In this document: positions 1 through 8,099 of the stretch, piece after piece
How positions within the stretch are numbered: position 1 is the stretch's first letter
Layout of the letters: each line of letters begins with the position of its first letter
Assembly: GCA_964502465.1 (NCBI GenBank)
Contig: CAZCWX010000266.1
Coordinates: 1 to 18,552, forward strand
Length of the DNA: 18,552 bases
Source of the DNA: CAZCWX01 sp964502465
Lineage (GTDB): Bacteria > Desulfobacterota > Binatia > Bin18
Direction: 5' to 3'
Notes under the pieces: generated by a model
The model's input: only the letters and a program-made list of their open reading frames with translations
The model's database searches: none
What the model was told of the DNA's origin: nothing
Translations under genes and position numbers: made by a program

Positions 1-97
1 CCGCAGGTTGAAGGAGAAAGAGCGGCACGAGGGCGAGAGCAAGGGAGAGCCTCCCTTGGAGAATGGTCCGGCCTCTGGGTGTGGTGTTGGCGAACAT
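1..97 (-). CDS. Partial gene: N-terminus of a probable exported protein
   Basis: The minus strand has an ATG at 97-95 preceded, six bases away, by a perfect AGGAGG (complement at 104-109). The reading frame stays open to the window edge for 32 codons. The encoded start has a basic N-region (MFANTTPRGRTILQGR), then a leucine/alanine-rich hydrophobic core (LSLALALVPLFLLQPA), which is the plan of a Sec signal peptide or signal anchor. The mature protein lies outside the window, so no function can be given. It lies 173 bases downstream of the regulator ending at 271, on the same strand. The ribosome binding site and signal-peptide pattern are the only support; no homology could be judged. Confidence 0.5.
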   Translation of the reverse strand, partial: MFANTTPRGRTILQGRLSLALALVPLFLLQPA

Positions 98-167
98 GAT
101 GAACCTCCTGTCTCGAGGAGAATAAGCTTGCTATTGCCGGAAAAACGCTAGGACTTTTTTCACTCAA

Positions 168-198
168 GAGGCGTGAAAAAGGACGACACATTGTGCCT
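168..198. repeat. 31-bp dispersed repeat, copy 1 (second copy at 7788-7818)
   Basis: These 31 bases match 7788-7818 in the same orientation with one mismatch. The core is GAGGCGTGAAAAAGGACG followed by CACATTGTGCCT. Here it lies in the spacer between the minus-strand regulator (stop at 271) and the exported-protein gene. With its flank it can fold as AAAAGG (177-182) with CCTTTT (196-201) around CAC-ATT-GTG, a weak hairpin flanked by A and T runs. It could therefore act as a terminator for the regulator, but the stem has a four-base bulge. Nothing else was recognised in 98-270. Confidence 0.6.
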
Positions 199-270
199 TT
201 TGTCATGGACGGACTGGTCGAGGTGTGGACAGGTGTAAGAGCGAGAAAGAAGGCTCGGGTGAAATCCGTA

Positions 271-3200
271 TTATAGAGTCCACACGGCTGGCTGGGTGGG
301 ATCGGGCATGTACGAGCAGAATATGCCTGTTTTGATGTGTGTGCTCAGATAGTATCCGAGGGCTGGATGGTGTTGGCTCATCTTGTTGAGCGTTGCTTTA
401 ATCGCCTTTGTCACATTGAGCCGTGCCCGTTCTGCAACAGAGGCCGCCTTACGGTCTCGACCATTCAATCCTAGGGCGGCGGATAATTCATTGGTGAGGA
501 AATCAATCTCTGCTTGGACTTTGGCAATGCGGTCTGGATCATGAAAGCATTCGGCCGTCTCGAGTTCTTCTCGCAATTCCTCTAGGCGATATCTGTAAGC
601 GGCTTTGGCTTGTGTATCGAGCAACTCCCCAGAGTCTCCTAAGCCACCTGCAGTGAGGCTCGATTCAATGAAGTGCGTCTCACTCAAGGTGCTAGAGTTA
701 GCCAAAGAGGAAACGGCTTGCTGTTTGCCTACAGCGGTAACCAACTCACTCGCATGGAATTCTCTGTCCGGGTAGCGCAAGAGGAAGGCGATATAGTGTA
801 GCCCCTTGACATTTTTCAATTGGCACGTGATCCCTCGATAGACAAGAGTCCAATAGTCACCTTCCCGGCGGAAGACATTAGGGTCTGGGTGCTGGGTGTT
901 GGGTGTTGGATGTTGGGGATTGGGTGCTGGGCTAACCCTCAGCTCCTGGATTCTCTCTTCCAGGCTTTTCATTTGTAGCTCCTGAGCAGTGTGAAGAGCC
1001 TGAATGAGAAGGTCGCGTGCTTTCTCTCGATCGCCAGACTGAGCGCGGGTCAAGAACATCTTTGCATACTCGTATTGGGTCCGGGCGACAAAAGGCTTCG
1101 CCCCCATGTGTCTGTTCATTGCTAGTGCATCCTCAAAGTGCTGAAGCGCTTCTTCCCAACGGCCTAAGGTTGTGGCCAAGAGACCGAGATTGCGTGAGAC
1201 AGAGCCGTTGCATGCTGCTGCGTCACCAACTATCACATTGTGTCCTGCATAGGGCAGCAGCAGTTCGTACAGCGTGGCAGCGCGGCAGGAATCCACAAGA
1301 AAAGCGCACACTTCAGAGAGAAGGGTGATCCCGATCAACCAGCTATTATCCTGGGGCAAATCGGCAAAGTTGTTTGCCGCCATATATTCAAACTCGCTTC
1401 GTGCCTCCGCCTCGCGGCCGGTCTCACTGTACAAATTGGTAAGTGCGCTCCGCCAGGCAGGAACCGCCGGATACTGTTGCACGAAACCCTGTACGGCAGC
1501 CTCCAGTTCGTGGAGCCGCCCTTGCTCCCGCCGGAGCGAGAACATCTGTACTCCAAAGAAATTCGCCGCGGTCTGGCTTTCCACCCGTTGCCCGATCGAC
1601 AGAGCCTGCAGGGCGAATTGTTCAGCCTCTGCAAACCGGCCGGTCAACAATGCCCGCATTGCCCGGAAGGTTGCCACATTCCACCAATAGCGAGGTTGCC
1701 TCAGTTCTTCCGCCAACTGGGTGTAGATTGCGATCTCGCTATCCACAGCCAGTATATCGCCGAGCTCCAATAGGTCGGCGACGCGGTCGGCGCGACCACG
1801 CATAGTTCTTTCTTTGTCCCCTGCCTCCTCAGCCAGTCGCAGCATTTCAGTGATGGTGGCCAACCGTTCCTGAACGTTTGCGGTCCCCCACAGAGCAAGA
1901 CGCCGGCTATCCAGTGCGGCTGCCAAGGCTGCAGGGTCGCCTACTCGTCGAGCCATTGCGACGGCTTGCTGGCTGAGGAATGCTCTGCGCGCTGCAGAAG
2001 TGGTCGAGAAATACAGCTCTTGCGCGAGACGGGCGAGCACTCTTGCCCGTAGTGCACTCTCTTCCTTTTCCAAGATATCAAGGGCTTCCTCTAAGAGAGT
2101 GACAAGAGCCTTGTTGACCATCCCGACCTCGACCCCCATCTTCTCGAAACCCAAGACGGATCGAGCGAAGTGTTCAGGGGCCCCAAGTTGCCGTGCAAGG
2201 GTAGCGGCGCGTTGGAAGTCCTCTCTGGCCTGAGACGTGTTTCCTGCTTTCGTCTGCGCCTCTCCCAGCGCTAAGAATGATTCGCAACGCTGCAGGTCGT
2301 TTCCTCCATTGAAATCGAGGGCTTGCAAAGCCCGTTGGTAATGGCTGACAGCCTCTTCATAGGCGAGGAGCGACATTGCTTGTGCTCCCGCACGTATCGC
2401 ATAGACGATGGATTTCTCTCCGTGTTTTCCACCGCGTGCTGCCTCGAAAAAATGGTAGGCGAGTTCTGTGAGTGCCCGTCCTGAGCCTGTCGAAAAGGAG
2501 GCTTGTAATCTTTCTTTATAGAGGTCCTCCAGTGTTTCGCCGATTACGCCGTGTAGCTGTACACGGCGGATGGCAGGCAGCTCTTCATACAGCGCCTCTT
2601 GGATAAGAGCATGAGAGAAGCTGTAACACCCAACCGCACGCCGTGCTTCCATAATGACGCGGATCGATAGGGCTTCTTCCAATACATTGAGTATGTGTTC
2701 ACTCGTTTTCTTTGTCACACGCTCGAGAACGTCTATGCGAAACTCCCTGCCTATTACAGCGGCGATGGAGAGCATGTTGTTGCACTCTTGGGAGAGCGGA
2801 CTCAGGCGATGACAAATCACGTCATGGACACTTCGAGGAAGAGGGAAGCTCCGTGAGATTTCCTGATTTGTCCTTTCTGTACGACCGTTGGTGATTAGCA
2901 ATCGTACAATCGCATTGAGGAAGAATGGGTTACCTTCAGTCTTGTTATAGACAGTAGTGATCAACGTTTCGGAAGGTGTTGTCGCTGCAGCGATCGCAAG
3001 AAACCGTGCCACATCGTGTTTGGTAAGCCCTCGTAAAAGGATGCGCTGACTCCCCTGTACACGAGCCAACTCGGCGAGTGTTTCTGCGAGTGGATGGTTA
3101 CGTCCTACTGCCATATCACGATAGGTCCCGATAAGGAGTAAGTGGGCATCCCCTAGCTCCCGTGCAAGAAATTGCAGTAAGAGGAGGGACGGTTTGTCGG

Positions 3201-3792
3201 CCCAGTGGAGGTCATCGAGGATGAGTACGAGAGGTCTCACTCTCCCTGCATTTTTAAGGAAGAGAGTGAGACTATCAAAGAAGCGAAATCGTGCCTGTTC
3301 CGGTTCTCGTGTTGGTAGTGGTGGTAAATCGGATAATTGTTCTCGTACCTCTGACATCACGTGAGCAATATCAGCAGCTCCTGCCCCCATTTCCTTTCTC
3401 AGGGCCTCTGGATTGCAGCTGCGGACATACGAACGGACAATCTGCACCCACGGCCAGAAGGGAGGAGCTCCATCACCTTCATGGCAACGTCCAATTAGTA
3501 CATGAGCACCTTGCATGCGGGCATGCATAGCAAACTCGTTCGCAGCCCGAGTTTTGCCAATGCCTGGTTCACCAACGAGAAGAAACAGCCGACCGCAACC
3601 CGAAAATGTCTCTTGCAAGCCAGTTCGTAACACCTCCATTTCGCGCTCGCGCCCGACAAAAATATTTTTCTCTAATTGGAATGGAGAGGCAGCCTCTTTG
3701 GAAAGATGACTCTTTCCTGAGAGCAAGGTCGTGTCAGAGCTAGGAAAAGATAAGACCGGGGAAAATGACCGTTCCAGAGGAACCGAGGACAT
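271..3792 (-). CDS. Large STAND/AAA ATPase regulator with TPR region and conserved C-terminal module
   Basis: Predicted cytoplasmic signal-transducing ATPase of 1173 aa. An AAA_16-like NTPase domain spans about residues 44-330, with Walker A GEPGIGKT at 74-81, Walker B LVLILDD at 188-194, GTYRD near 222, and a GNPFF motif after it. A long helical TPR region follows (about 470-950). After an 18-residue proline-rich linker (954-971) comes a conserved module of about 200 residues (972-1173), recognisable by GDYWTLVYRG, a LDTQAKAAYR helix and a basic ASVAERARLNVTKAIKA stretch. That module also ends other bacterial ATPase/TPR regulators, where it is thought to be an output or winged-helix domain; this is from memory. 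ATG at 3792 is chosen because AAAGGAG lies just upstream; the frame also has a TTG seven codons earlier, which overlaps that site. Its divergent neighbour at 4038 is a paralogue of the core. The ligand and targets are unknown. Confidence 0.88.
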   Translation of the reverse strand: MSSVPLERSFSPVLSFPSSDTTLLSGKSHLSKEAASPFQLEKNIFVGREREMEVLRTGLQETFSGCGRLFLLVGEPGIGKTRAANEFAMHARMQGAHVLIGRCHEGDGAPPFWPWVQIVRSYVRSCNPEALRKEMGAGAADIAHVMSEVREQLSDLPPLPTREPEQARFRFFDSLTLFLKNAGRVRPLVLILDDLHWADKPSLLLLQFLARELGDAHLLLIGTYRDMAVGRNHPLAETLAELARVQGSQRILLRGLTKHDVARFLAIAAATTPSETLITTVYNKTEGNPFFLNAIVRLLITNGRTERTNQEISRSFPLPRSVHDVICHRLSPLSQECNNMLSIAAVIGREFRIDVLERVTKKTSEHILNVLEEALSIRVIMEARRAVGCYSFSHALIQEALYEELPAIRRVQLHGVIGETLEDLYKERLQASFSTGSGRALTELAYHFFEAARGGKHGEKSIVYAIRAGAQAMSLLAYEEAVSHYQRALQALDFNGGNDLQRCESFLALGEAQTKAGNTSQAREDFQRAATLARQLGAPEHFARSVLGFEKMGVEVGMVNKALVTLLEEALDILEKEESALRARVLARLAQELYFSTTSAARRAFLSQQAVAMARRVGDPAALAAALDSRRLALWGTANVQERLATITEMLRLAEEAGDKERTMRGRADRVADLLELGDILAVDSEIAIYTQLAEELRQPRYWWNVATFRAMRALLTGRFAEAEQFALQALSIGQRVESQTAANFFGVQMFSLRREQGRLHELEAAVQGFVQQYPAVPAWRSALTNLYSETGREAEARSEFEYMAANNFADLPQDNSWLIGITLLSEVCAFLVDSCRAATLYELLLPYAGHNVIVGDAAACNGSVSRNLGLLATTLGRWEEALQHFEDALAMNRHMGAKPFVARTQYEYAKMFLTRAQSGDREKARDLLIQALHTAQELQMKSLEERIQELRVSPAPNPQHPTPNTQHPDPNVFRREGDYWTLVYRGITCQLKNVKGLHYIAFLLRYPDREFHASELVTAVGKQQAVSSLANSSTLSETHFIESSLTAGGLGDSGELLDTQAKAAYRYRLEELREELETAECFHDPDRIAKVQAEIDFLTNELSAALGLNGRDRKAASVAERARLNVTKAIKATLNKMSQHHPALGYYLSTHIKTGIFCSYMPDPTQPAVWTL
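881..930. repeat. Low-complexity GGGTGTTGG-type repeat inside a coding region
   Basis: The plus strand carries degenerate repeats of GGGTGCTGGGTGTTGG. On the coding (minus) strand they encode the Pro/Asn/Gln/His linker at residues 954-971 (SPAPNPQHPTPNTQHPDP), between the TPR region and the C-terminal module. Similar ACCCAACACCCAATCCC DNA lies inside the paralogous regulator (about 4440-4487) and, without coding role, in the spacer at about 15838-15869. The frame is kept open. Confidence 0.65.
2477..2495. repeat. Fragment of a dispersed CGTCCTGAGCCTGTCGAA-type repeat inside a coding region
   Basis: The plus strand reads CGTCCTGAGCCTGTCGAAA. This is the core of a short dispersed repeat common in uncultured bacterial genomes (from memory), and it shares GTCCTGAGC with the palindromic element at 8182-8222. 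In the regulator it encodes FSTGSGRA on the minus strand. The paralogue has unrelated sequence of different length at this point, just before the conserved LAYHFF motif, so this is a tolerant linker. Confidence 0.5.
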
Positions 3793-4037
3793 GTCCTTTC
3801 TCCTTTCAATCAAGGGGTGGGTTCTGTTCCTTCAATATTGAACTTTGTACTCGCAACTTGATCTTCTCTTCCTTTCAACTCCGGCGCTTGGGTAGTATCA
3901 CTAAAATGGGCTCGCGCTCAGTTGGTGTCCGTCCACGGTTACCAATCATTGATGAAATTATTCACCCAGGGACTAGAAGTCCTGGCTAAAATCTGACATT
4001 TGTATGACACTTCTCTTCCCTGCGTTGAGACTGGGAA
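3793..4037. promoter_or_regulatory. Divergent spacer between the two regulators with two candidate operators
   Basis: This 245-bp spacer must hold promoters for both divergent regulators. TTCAATATTGAA at 3831-3842 is a perfect 12-bp palindrome 38 bp upstream of the minus-strand ATG at 3792. CCAGGGACT at 3966-3974 and AGTCCTGG at 3978-3985 form an 8-bp inverted repeat with one bulged G and a 3-base loop, about 50 bp upstream of the plus-strand ATG at 4038. No convincing -35/-10 pair was found on either strand. Because the plus-strand product has a DNA-binding domain, autoregulation here is plausible but unproven. Confidence 0.4.
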
Positions 4038-7000
4038 ATGCCGATAGAACAACTACTTACCTTCGGTCCCTATCGGCTCGATGCCCAGAATGGACAGCTC
4101 TGGCGCGGCAAACGCCTGGTGCGGCTTACGGGCAAAGCTATGGGGGTGTTGCAGTACTTGGCGGAGCGACCAGGCCAGTTAGTAACTAAAGAGGAACTCT
4201 TTACCGCGGTGTGGCCGAGGGTGGTAGTGAGCGAGGAAGCGCTCACCAAGCGTATTCACGAACTACGCCGGGCGTTGCGAGAGGATGCCAAGCAGCCAAA
4301 ATATGTTGCAACTGTGCATCGACGGGGGTTTCGGTGGATTGCTCCGCTTCACGCTACCCCACTAGTAGTCAGTAGGCAGCAGGCAGAGGACGAAAAGCAA
4401 AAAGCAAAAGGCAAAAAGCAAAAGGGAAGAATAACCCTCGACCCCCAATCGCTAGCACCCAACACCCAATCCCTCGCCCCTCCCCTGGTTGGCCGCGAAC
4501 AGGAGATGGCAGAACTCCAGGCAAAGCTGGAAGATGCGAGCGCAGGTCGTGGCCGACTGATGTTGTTGGCCGGTGAGCCGGGAATCGGCAAGACCCGTAC
4601 GGCGGAGGAACTGGCCGGCTATGCCCGTTCCCGCAATATGTATGTTGCCATTGGCCGTTGCTACGAGGGTGAGGGCGCCCCACCCTTCTGGCCGTGGGTG
4701 CAGATTGTCCGAGCTTACCTCGCTGACCACGACCAGGAACTCCTGCGCGCAGCCATGGGAGTGGGAGCGGCAGTGATTGCACAAGTCTTGCCGGATGTTC
4801 GTGATTACCTTCCTGACCTTTCAGTTCCGCCTATTCTAGAACCACAGCCTGCCCGGTTCCGTTTCTTTGACAGTTTCACCATGTTTCTCAAGAACGCAGC
4901 CAAGATGCAGCCACTCGTGCTTATCCTCGACGATCTTCACTGGGCCGACAGTCTGTCGCTGCTCTTACTGCAATTCCTGGCGCGAGAGCTCAGTAACGCC
5001 TGCCTCCTGGTCATTGGCACCTATCGTGACGGAGAGTTGGCACCGGAGCATCCGCTCACCCACGCCCTTGGAGAACTGGCGCGGGTTCCCGGCAGCCAAA
5101 GCCTGTCCCTACGCTGTCTGACCGCAAGCGAAGTTTCTCGCTTTATCGAGTTGACAATCACGCATGCACCGTCCCCATCTCTCGTCTCAGCGGTCTTCCA
5201 GAAAACCGGCGGCAATCCATTTTTTGTCACTGAGGTTGTCCACACCCTTGTACGTGAGGGACGTCTCGGCCAAGGCGAGGGATTCAGCGCTGAGGACCTG
5301 CCTCTGCCTCAGCGTGTCCGCGTGGCAGTCAGTCATCGCCTTGGCACACTGTCGGAACCGTGTCGTCGAGCGCTCACGGCGGCCTCTGCTATCGGTGGAG
5401 ACTTTGATCTGACCGTCTTGGAATCTCTGGAGATGCACTCCTCATCTGCTCTCGCGGGAGAGCGGCTGCTGAAAACGCTGAATGAAGCGGCGGCTGCACA
5501 CTTTGTTGTTCCTGAATCGTGTGGTATTGGTCGCTACCGCTTCGCCCACGCGCTCGTCCGTGAGGCGTTGTATGAAACACTGAGTGCTGATCAGCGTGTG
5601 CGACTGCACCGCCAGATTGGGGAGACAGTGGAACAGTTGTCGGGCAGAGACACTGCGTCATCCCCTGCGACAAACGCGGAGCAGGGACCGTCCATTCATT
5701 CAGAGCAGTTTTTGACCACATTGGCTTATCATTTCTTTCAGGCCGCACCTGGTGGAGATGTCGGCAAAGCGATGGCGTACGCGATACGCGCCGGCGAACG
5801 TGCGACAGCGACATTTGCCTATGAGGAAGCCGCTCGTCACTATGAGCGCGCTCTGCAACTCTTGGCGTTACAACACAGTGATGAGACGCAGCGCTGTGAA
5901 CTCGTGTTGGCACTTGGCGAGGCGCATCGCAAAGCGGGCAAGATCGCTGCGGCAAAAGACGCCTTTCGGCTGGCTGCCAACCTGGCCAGAACTCTGCGAA
6001 GCAGTGAAAAAGACAAGGGCGCCGCTACCCTATTGGCTCGCGCGGCGCTGGGTTTCGCCACAGGATTTGGCGGAGTCACGGTCACGGGAGGCATCGAGGA
6101 CACGTTTGTCATAGATCTTCTTGAAGAGGCCGTGCGTGCGGTAGGAGAGGAAGAGAGTCCCTTACAAGCGCAGGTGCTCGGACGCTTAGCCGTTGAACTC
6201 TACTGGTCGCATGAGCCGAAGCGACGGGCAACGCTCAGCCGGCAGGCGGTGGAGGTCGCTCGCCGGTGTGGAGACACGGGAGCGCTTGCCTATGCGCTCA
6301 ATGCGCAACATGTTGTGTTGCGAGAACCAGGGAACGTCGAGGAACGACTGGCCATCGCCAGTGACATTATGCGCCTGGCCGGTGAAATCGGCGACAAAGA
6401 ACTGACCTTACGCGGGCACATGTGGCGGCTGACAGACCTGCTGGAGCTCGGCGATCTGCAGACTGCAGACGGCGAAATCGTTCCCTTCGCCCAACGCGCC
6501 GAAGAGTTGCGCCAACCTTCCTATCTGTGGTTTCTCGCAACCTGGCGGGCGACTCGCGCGTGGCTGAAAGGACGGTTCACCGAGGCGGAGCAGTGGGCTG
6601 CGGAAGCGCTGGCGATTGGACAGCGCGCGCAGGACCCCGACGCTGCCCAGTGCTTCATCGTGCAGATCTTTGCCTTGCGGTCCGGGGTCAAAGGGTTCCA
6701 CGATATCAAAATGCCCGTGCAGGATTTGGCCGAACGCTACACCGCGTTACCAGCGTGGCGATCGAGCTTAGCGTTGGCCTATGCCGGGTTTGGCGCGAAA
6801 GAGGAAGCGCGCCACGAGTTCGAGCAGTTCGCCGTGCATCATTTTACCAACATCCCTCGCAATGCGGACTGGATGATCACAATGACGAACCTGGTCCAGG
6901 TGTGCAGCATCCTGCATGACGTGCCCAGTGCGGAGACGCTGTATCAGCTCTTACTCCCCTACGCCGAGCGTTGCGTGGTCGTAAAGCCGGCACTGGTCTG

Positions 7001-7301
7001 CCTTGGCCCGGTCACACGGTTTCTCGGGCTGCTCGCCACGATACTAACGCGGTGGGATGAGGCCGAAGCACACTTCGTCTCAGCGCTCCAACGCTGCGCC
7101 CAGATGGACGCCAGACCGCTGATCGCACAGACGCAGCAACACTACGCAGGGATGTTGCTGGCACGAAAACGACCTAGCGACAGAGAGCAGGCGTTGGCAG
7201 TGTTAGACCAGGCGCTCGCTCTTGCACAAGACATCGGCATGGACGAACTCGCCAACCGGATACTCGCCAGAAAAAATAAAGTCCTCAACCTCGCATCTTG
7301 A
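4038..7301 (+). CDS. Winged-helix (OmpR/PhoB-type) regulator fused to AAA ATPase and TPR region
   Basis: Predicted DNA-binding ATPase regulator of 1087 aa. Residues about 5-103 form a Trans_reg_C winged helix (FGPYRLDAQNGQLWRG, then LVTKEELFTAVWP, EALTKRIHELRRAL and the wing YVATVHRRGFRW). A low-complexity linker covers 111-150. The NTPase follows, with Walker A GEPGIGKT at 179-186, Walker B LVLILDD at 293-299, GTYRD near 327-331 and GGNPFF at 391-396. From about 560 to the end the protein is TPR-like helices with AYEEAARHYERALQLL. There is no receiver domain, so the signal is probably sensed by the ATPase or TPR part, as in MalT or AfsR-like STAND proteins (family knowledge). ATG 4038 is used because the winged helix starts right after it; the ribosome site upstream is weak. 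It is paralogous to the divergent gene at 271-3792 but ends where that protein's C-terminal module begins. Confidence 0.9.
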   Translation: MPIEQLLTFGPYRLDAQNGQLWRGKRLVRLTGKAMGVLQYLAERPGQLVTKEELFTAVWPRVVVSEEALTKRIHELRRALREDAKQPKYVATVHRRGFRWIAPLHATPLVVSRQQAEDEKQKAKGKKQKGRITLDPQSLAPNTQSLAPPLVGREQEMAELQAKLEDASAGRGRLMLLAGEPGIGKTRTAEELAGYARSRNMYVAIGRCYEGEGAPPFWPWVQIVRAYLADHDQELLRAAMGVGAAVIAQVLPDVRDYLPDLSVPPILEPQPARFRFFDSFTMFLKNAAKMQPLVLILDDLHWADSLSLLLLQFLARELSNACLLVIGTYRDGELAPEHPLTHALGELARVPGSQSLSLRCLTASEVSRFIELTITHAPSPSLVSAVFQKTGGNPFFVTEVVHTLVREGRLGQGEGFSAEDLPLPQRVRVAVSHRLGTLSEPCRRALTAASAIGGDFDLTVLESLEMHSSSALAGERLLKTLNEAAAAHFVVPESCGIGRYRFAHALVREALYETLSADQRVRLHRQIGETVEQLSGRDTASSPATNAEQGPSIHSEQFLTTLAYHFFQAAPGGDVGKAMAYAIRAGERATATFAYEEAARHYERALQLLALQHSDETQRCELVLALGEAHRKAGKIAAAKDAFRLAANLARTLRSSEKDKGAATLLARAALGFATGFGGVTVTGGIEDTFVIDLLEEAVRAVGEEESPLQAQVLGRLAVELYWSHEPKRRATLSRQAVEVARRCGDTGALAYALNAQHVVLREPGNVEERLAIASDIMRLAGEIGDKELTLRGHMWRLTDLLELGDLQTADGEIVPFAQRAEELRQPSYLWFLATWRATRAWLKGRFTEAEQWAAEALAIGQRAQDPDAAQCFIVQIFALRSGVKGFHDIKMPVQDLAERYTALPAWRSSLALAYAGFGAKEEARHEFEQFAVHHFTNIPRNADWMITMTNLVQVCSILHDVPSAETLYQLLLPYAERCVVVKPALVCLGPVTRFLGLLATILTRWDEAEAHFVSALQRCAQMDARPLIAQTQQHYAGMLLARKRPSDREQALAVLDQALALAQDIGMDELANRILARKNKVLNLAS
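4368..4487. repeat. Intragenic mosaic of simple repeats encoding the interdomain linker
   Basis: Within the regulator gene, three simple-repeat blocks follow one another: GTAGGCAGCAGGCAG (about 4373-4387), a run of AAAAGCAAAAAGCAAAAGGC units (about 4393-4427), and CACCCAACACCCAATCCC (about 4457-4475). Together they encode residues 111-150, a charged then Pro/Ser/Gln-rich linker between the winged helix and the ATPase. The same block types occur between genes in this window, namely CAGTCAGCGATCAGC types and an AACCCCTAATCCCC type near 15850. The segment looks like intergenic repeat DNA captured in frame. Confidence 0.6.
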
Positions 7302-7421
7302 AGAAAAGAAGAGCGCGTCTCCGTCAAATTTTTCTCTTTGATTTGTCACAACTCGAGCCAGGGGAGCCGACTGGCTCCTCCTAGCTCAAGTGGCGTGAAG
7401 GCGGAGGAGTTGCGGGGAAGT

Positions 7422-7862
7422 CTAGAAACCTTTGCCTGGTTGGAGTCCACCGCTACTCGTAGGCAACCATTCTGACCCTCCAGAGATGATCGAGTCGTTT
7501 CCCAAGGGACCGATCCCACTCTGAATGTCTGAGGTTGAGGTAAGATCGGGAAGGGGGCCTGGTCCAGGGAAAGGCTGTGGGTCAGAGGTTTCGACCGGCT
7601 GACAGGGTTCATTGACTAAAACAGCCCCAATTTGTGTTGTCGGGATTGCATTCCAGGCCTCATCTCGGGCGAGAGTAAGAGTGGCTTCGGCAGTCACGTA
7701 AGCGACAAGCGCCGCGTCGAGCTTTTCCGTCATCTTGCTGTGCTCAACGGCGGCAAGCGCAGCCTGGGCTTCGTAAGCCGCCTGATCGAGGCGTGAAAAA
7801 GGACGGCACATTGTGCCTGTGGATGGCACCTTCCAATGAGGAAGGGGCAGAAATTTTTTCAT
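7422..7862 (-). CDS. Small hypothetical protein (146 aa), doubtful
   Basis: No family was recognised. The minus-strand frame has ATG at 7862 with AGGAAA about 10 bases upstream, and ends at TAG 7424-7422. The middle (about residues 20-80) looks like a helical, alanine-rich protein (LDQAAYEAQAALAAVEHSKM). The C-terminal third is Pro/Gly/Ser-rich and looks disordered. The codons just after the start contain the 31-bp repeat also found at 168-198, giving GTMCRPFSRL, so the N-terminus may be repeat-derived. The frame is open much further upstream, but that extension runs through a clear terminator at 7958-7977 and was rejected. It is convergent with the regulator ending at 7301. It may be a real lineage-specific gene or a fortuitous frame. 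Confidence 0.4.
   Translation of the reverse strand: MKKFLPLPHWKVPSTGTMCRPFSRLDQAAYEAQAALAAVEHSKMTEKLDAALVAYVTAEATLTLARDEAWNAIPTTQIGAVLVNEPCQPVETSDPQPFPGPGPLPDLTSTSDIQSGIGPLGNDSIISGGSEWLPTSSGGLQPGKGF
7788..7818. repeat. 31-bp dispersed repeat, copy 2
   Basis: One mismatch from 168-198 in the same orientation. On the minus strand GGCACAATGTGCC (7818-7806) is a perfect 6+1+6 palindrome followed by GTCCTTTTT, so it resembles a small terminator hairpin. It lies inside the doubtful frame 7422-7862, which counts somewhat against that frame being a gene. Confidence 0.6.
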
Positions 7863-7957
7863 AGTGCATATTTCCTGGTGTTCCTTTCTTTTGCTGCGTA
7901 GCGCCCTGAGTGCGCTATGTGAGAAAAAGTGGGCGCGCGGATGGTGGTGAATAAAAA

Positions 7958-7977
7958 AGGCCGCCCGCAGGCGGCCT
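7958..7977 (-). terminator. Rho-independent terminator of the MFS/membrane-protein unit
   Basis: Read on the minus strand, AGGCCGCC pairs perfectly with GGCGGCCT around a four-base loop and is followed directly by TTTTTTAT (7957-7950). This is a standard intrinsic terminator. It faces transcription coming from the genes at 10421-8280, whose last stop is about 300 bases upstream. The frame that reads through it is therefore unlikely to be translated from that transcript. Confidence 0.78.
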
Positions 7978-8099
7978 CCTCTAACCTCACTGTTTCGCAG
8001 GGACGTACTAAACCGCCGCACGAACAGGGTTGCTAAATCGAACCACACGACATTGGCACAGTGCCTCACTCCTTGAGGTATGCTTTTTCCCGCTCACTC

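Noticed and set aside
3793..3813. TTG start seven codons upstream for the minus-strand regulator
   Set aside because: These codons overlap the AAAGGAG ribosome binding site of the ATG at 3792.
7363..7378. GGAGCC/GGCTCC hairpin as terminator of the plus-strand regulator
   Set aside because: The six-bp stem is real but no T run follows it on either strand, so a terminator call is not supported.
8000..8050. tRNA or tmRNA end suggested by a TTCGATT tract on the minus strand
   Set aside because: The flanking bases do not pair as a T arm, and there is no acceptor stem or CCA.
7422..8069. 215-aa version of the small minus-strand frame
   Set aside because: The upstream 69 codons run through a strong rho-independent terminator (7958-7977) and repeat DNA; ATG 7862 with AGGAAA upstream is a better start.
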